Positions 6,852-9,815 of a stretch of DNA of 9,815 nucleotides are shown in pieces. The notes beneath the pieces were generated by a model, which did not search any database, had not been told where the DNA came from, and saw only the letters and a list, made by a program, of their open reading frames with translations. The stretch spans positions 1 to 9,815 of the forward strand of contig JACDER010000030.1 of NCBI GenBank assembly GCA_013816275.1, read 5' to 3'. This DNA is from Actinomycetota bacterium. GTDB taxonomy: Bacteria; Actinomycetota; Thermoleophilia; Gaiellales; Gaiellaceae. The position numbers and the translations under genes were made by a program. Positions within the stretch are counted from its first letter, which is position 1; each line of letters opens with the position of its first letter.

Positions 6852-7790
6852 TCATCGCACCGTCAGTACGACGTTGCCGGTCTTCTCGTGTGTCCCCACG
6901 TAGCGGTGCGCGTCGACGACGTCCTCGAGCGGGTACGTGCGGTCGATCACCGGGCGGTAGTTCCCAGCCTCGATCAACCCCGCGAGGGTCAGGATGTCCG
7001 GCTTGGTGTAGCGGACGATGCCGAGCTTCGCCCGCTTCGACAGCAACGAGATCGCTGCGTCGTGCCACATGAACCCCGGATCGGTCGTGATGTAGATCCC
7101 GTCGGGCTTCACCGACCGTCTGCAGCGGAGGAACGAGTGCTTGCCGACCGCATCGACGACGACGTCGTACGTCTTGGCGTTCTTCGTGAAGTCTTCCTTC
7201 AGGTAGTCGATGACCTCGTCGGCGCCGAGCGAGCGCACGAGGTCGACGTTCTTCGTGTTGCACACAGCGGTGACGTGCGCGCCGAGGTGCTTCGCCACCT
7301 GCACGGAGCCGACCCCGATCGACCCCGACGCTCCGTAGACCACGACCCTGTGGCCCTGCTCGAGGCCCGCGCTCCTCAGGAGGGAGATGGCGCTGAGCCC
7401 GCCGTCGGCGACCCCCGCAGCCTCCTCGAACTTCATCCCGAGCGGGATGCGCGCGATCACACCTTCCTCGCGCACGCAGACGTACTCCGCATTCCCGCCC
7501 GAGCAGATGCCGAAGACGCGGTCGCCGGCGGCGAGGTCGGTGACCGCTTCGCCGGCGGAGGCGACCTCGCCTGCGAACTCGAGGCCGATGGTCCCGCGCT
7601 TCGGCCGGAAGATCCCGGTGAAGAAGCGGCCGACGAAGTACTCGGCGCTGCGAAGCCCGCAGTCGCTCCTGGTCACCGTCGTCGCCTGCACGCGGACGAG
7701 CACCTCGTCGTCCTTCGGTATCGGCCGCTCGACGTCGGAGAGCCGCAGGACCTCCGGCGGCCCGTACCGGTCGAAGGTCACTGCTCTCAC
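6852..7790 (-). CDS. NAD(P)-dependent MDR-family oxidoreductase (quinone-reductase/alcohol-dehydrogenase type, zinc-free)
   Basis: This is a soluble medium-chain dehydrogenase/reductase of 312 residues. The GroES-like N-terminal domain contains GLEFAGEV (69-76), and the Rossmann dinucleotide site is VVVYGASGSIGVGSVQVAKHLG (149-170). Signature pieces GADEVIDY (189-196) and YDVVVDAVG follow. The catalytic and structural zinc Cys sets are absent, placing it with quinone oxidoreductase-like MDRs that reduce enones, quinones or related carbonyls. The exact substrate is unknown. The GTG at 7790 is chosen because AGGAGG lies 8 bases upstream and the protein then starts with the usual MRAV-F-YG-PEVL pattern. 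The frame stays open further upstream, but only as a shadow of the neighbouring gene. The start overlaps the Nudix gene stop as GTGA, so the two are co-translated and probably share regulation. Confidence 0.88.
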   Translation of the reverse strand: MRAVTFDRYGPPEVLRLSDVERPIPKDDEVLVRVQATTVTRSDCGLRSAEYFVGRFFTGIFRPKRGTIGLEFAGEVASAGEAVTDLAAGDRVFGICSGGNAEYVCVREEGVIARIPLGMKFEEAAGVADGGLSAISLLRSAGLEQGHRVVVYGASGSIGVGSVQVAKHLGAHVTAVCNTKNVDLVRSLGADEVIDYLKEDFTKNAKTYDVVVDAVGKHSFLRCRRSVKPDGIYITTDPGFMWHDAAISLLSKRAKLGIVRYTKPDILTLAGLIEAGNYRPVIDRTYPLEDVVDAHRYVGTHEKTGNVVLTVR

Positions 7791-8533
7791 TTGCTCCCCC
7801 TCCTCTTGCCACTCGGCTGCGCGTACCTGATCGGTGCGCCGTGTCTCCACATGCGTCCTGCTCGATAGAGCTCCGCCGGCTTGCCGCCCTCGGGTCCCGG
7901 GCGCGCTCGGCGCCCCGTCGAGATGACCCAGCCCTTCTCGGCGAGGACGCTCCGCCGGAAGTTGGCGGCGTCGAGCTGCACGCCCCAGACCTCCTCGTAG
8001 ACCGCGCGCAACTCGGCCAGCGTGAACGTCGGGCCGACAAACGCAGTCGCAATGCCCGTGAGGGCGAGGTCGGTGCGGACGCGCTCGACGGCATCGCGCA
8101 GGATCTGCGCGTGGTCGAACGCGAGCTCGATCTTCCCGTTCAGGATCTGCGAGAGGGGGACGAGCGCCGCGGCTACCGCGTCCGTCCCGCCGGCGATTCC
8201 CTGCACGTCGCGGAGCACCGCGATGTAGGCGATCGTCACGACGTTCATGCGGGGGTCGCGCTCGGGGTCGCCGTAGGCACCGAATTGCCGCAGCAGGCTC
8301 GCGCCGTCGACGCCGGTCTCCTCGAGCAGTTCCCGCTGTGCTGCCTCGTCGAGCGACTCCTCCGGGCGCTTGAAGCCGCCGGGGATCGCCCACATGCCCT
8401 CGAAGGGCGGCACACCCCGGCGGACGAGCAGTACGTGCAGCCGCCCGTCCGACATCGTCAGGACGACGACGTCGACCGTGACCGCAAAGGGCGGGAACCC
8501 GTGTGGATCATAGGTTGTTGTCTCCACGACCAT
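7787..8533 (-). CDS. Nudix-domain protein with C-terminal winged helix, NrtR-like regulator/hydrolase
   Basis: The protein has 248 residues in two parts. The Nudix domain (about 15-150) has an intact box at 53-75: Gly53, Glu59, then RELLEETGV (67-75). This matches the G-x5-E-x7-REUxEExGU rule fully, so metal-dependent hydrolysis of a nucleotide diphosphate is possible. The C-terminal part (about 168-226) has FTLAELRAVYEEVWG, NFRRSVLAEKGWV and a basic, Gly-rich wing ending in AELYRA. This is the winged-helix arrangement of NrtR and related Nudix regulators, which sense NAD-pathway metabolites or sugars. It heads an operon with the oxidoreductase. The ATG at 8533 is given, but the best promoter would start transcription near 8527, where codon 3 is GTG, so a leaderless protein two residues shorter is likely. 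Effector and targets are unknown; pure hydrolase function is the main alternative. Confidence 0.88.
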   Translation of the reverse strand: MVVETTTYDPHGFPPFAVTVDVVVLTMSDGRLHVLLVRRGVPPFEGMWAIPGGFKRPEESLDEAAQRELLEETGVDGASLLRQFGAYGDPERDPRMNVVTIAYIAVLRDVQGIAGGTDAVAAALVPLSQILNGKIELAFDHAQILRDAVERVRTDLALTGIATAFVGPTFTLAELRAVYEEVWGVQLDAANFRRSVLAEKGWVISTGRRARPGPEGGKPAELYRAGRMWRHGAPIRYAQPSGKRRGSK

Positions 8534-8559
8534 TACCTTAGTACAGGGTTATGGTCGTG
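8525..8559. promoter_or_regulatory. 35-bp inverted repeat, predicted operator of the Nudix regulator operon
   Basis: CACGACCATTACC (8525-8537) and GGTTATGGTCGTG (8547-8559) are reverse complements over 13 positions with one mismatch. The outer 9 are perfect, and 9 bases separate the arms. The repeat covers the -10 box, the whole spacer and the first codons of the Nudix gene. NrtR-type regulators commonly bind palindromes at their own promoters, so autoregulation is the simplest reading. If transcription started farther upstream, the same repeat would form an RNA hairpin hiding the ATG. Confidence 0.6.
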
Positions 8560-8563
8560 TCAA
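8535..8563 (-). promoter_or_regulatory. Predicted promoter of the Nudix regulator-oxidoreductase operon
   Basis: On the minus strand TTGACA (8558-8563, perfect -35) is followed by a 17-base spacer and TAAGGT (8535-8540, a TANNNT -10). The expected start is about 7 bases on, at or near 8527, which is the GTG at codon 3 of the annotated frame. This points to a leaderless mRNA. The promoter begins 16 bases past the 3' end of tRNA-Leu on the same strand. Confidence 0.6.
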
Positions 8564-8579
8564 CCAAAACCTCGTTGTA

Positions 8580-8664
8580 TGCGGCGGGTGGGATTCGAAC
8601 CCACACGGGGCAAAGCCCCCACGGATTTTGAGTCCGCGTTGTCTACCAGTTCCAGCACCGCCGC
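8580..8664 (-). tRNA. tRNA-Leu (anticodon CAA)
   Basis: The minus strand folds as a class II tRNA of 85 bases. The 5' GCGGCGG (8658-8664) pairs with CCGCCGC (8581-8587), with discriminator A at 8580. The D-arm contains CTGGTAGACA. The anticodon stem GCGGA/TCCGT encloses the loop CTCAAAA, anticodon CAA at 8628-8630, reading UUG. The long variable arm GGGGCTTTGCCCC is typical of tRNA-Leu, and the T-arm is GTGGGTTCGAATCCCAC. CCA is not encoded and must be added after transcription. No clear terminator follows before the Nudix promoter. Confidence 0.97.
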
Positions 8665-8672
8665 GCGCCTCA

Positions 8673-8678
8673 ATTGTA
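8673..8678 (-). promoter_or_regulatory. Predicted -10 box of the tRNA-Leu gene
   Basis: TACAAT on the minus strand matches the -10 consensus at 5 of 6 positions and ends 8 bases before the mature tRNA 5' end, so transcription would begin almost at the tRNA itself. No good -35 is present at 17-18 bases upstream (CACAGC). The expected -35 position falls in the tRNA-like inverted fragment. Confidence 0.5.
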
Positions 8679-8688
8679 GAGAGGCTTT

Positions 8689-8722
8689 CGGCGGTGCTGT
8701 GTCGTCGGCACAGACAACGGAC
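8689..8722 (+). repeat. Inverted, degraded partial copy of the tRNA-Leu 5' region
   Basis: Read on the plus strand, CGGCGGTGCTG (8689-8699) is identical to bases 2-12 of the neighbouring tRNA-Leu, which is on the minus strand. After a 12-base unrelated stretch, AGACAACGGAC (8712-8722) matches tRNA bases AGACAACGCGGAC with two bases missing. Both blocks are in tRNA order. No similarity continues into the anticodon loop. It cannot be a working tRNA. A remnant of an inverted tRNA duplication is the likeliest explanation. The first block also makes an 11-bp perfect inverted repeat with the tRNA 5' end, 25 bases apart. Confidence 0.5.
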
Positions 8723-8748
8723 CGAACCGCCATGATAGAGCCGTGGCC

Positions 8749-9783
<1,035 letters not shown>

Positions 9784-9815
9784 ACGTCAGACTACGCGCT
9801 CACACGTCTCACCGT

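Noticed and set aside
6700..8094. Long minus-strand frame across the lipoprotein, oxidoreductase and Nudix genes
   Set aside because: Arg/Ser/Ala-rich, with no motif, and it crosses three well-supported genes in other frames.
7791..8393. Upstream extension of the oxidoreductase frame to 8393
   Set aside because: It lies wholly inside the Nudix gene in another frame. The GTG at 7790 with AGGAGG and the conserved N-terminus give the true start, so this is not a fusion protein.
8697..8713. Small stem CTGTG/CACAG upstream of the phosphofructokinase gene as a riboswitch
   Set aside because: Only 5 bp with a 7-base loop, no known riboswitch core, and it overlaps the tRNA-like fragment.

Overview
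The window reads as chromosomal DNA of a high-G+C actinobacterium. I would guess the Thermoleophilia (Gaiellales or Solirubrobacterales), from overall protein character only. Supporting signs are GTG and TTG starts, a Gly/Ser/Thr linker after the lipobox of the binding protein, a small DUF4333-like lipoprotein, promoters that fit leaderless starts, and a PPi-type phosphofructokinase. I see no transposase, phage gene or CRISPR array. No gap between genes exceeds about 140 bases.

Layout: (1) 1-897 (+) is the 3' part of a gene that enters from the left edge, probably a LarA/DUF2088-like protein. (2) 1005-6380 (-) is a complete branched-chain-amino-acid-type ABC importer operon, transcribed right to left as livK-livH-livM-livG-livF. 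It has a recognisable promoter, a strong Shine-Dalgarno in front of a TTG start for livK, a 17-bp hairpin between livK and livH, and overlapping start/stop codons at the livM/livG and livG/livF junctions. (3) 6518-6802 (+) is a small secreted lipoprotein gene, divergent from livK. (4) 6852-8533 (-) is a two-gene operon: a Nudix-box protein with a C-terminal winged helix (NrtR-like) followed, with a 4-bp GTGA overlap, by a zinc-free MDR-family NAD(P)-dependent oxidoreductase. Its promoter is overlaid by a long inverted repeat that looks like an autoregulatory operator. (5) 8580-8664 (-) is tRNA-Leu(CAA), and just upstream of it lies an inverted, degraded copy of the tRNA's own 5' part. (6) 8749-9783 (+) is a 6-phosphofructokinase with the Asp/Lys active-site pair of the pyrophosphate-dependent enzymes.

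The liv genes form one transport machine: a lipid-anchored substrate receptor, two membrane subunits and two ATPases. The Nudix/MDR pair suggests a redox or NAD-linked metabolic switch whose regulator also controls itself. The phosphofructokinase suggests a reversible, PPi-saving glycolytic step. Nothing here is a wholly new multi-gene system. The most interesting items are the Nudix-regulator operator/promoter arrangement, the tRNA-derived inverted fragment, the PPi-PFK signature and the livK-livH hairpin.
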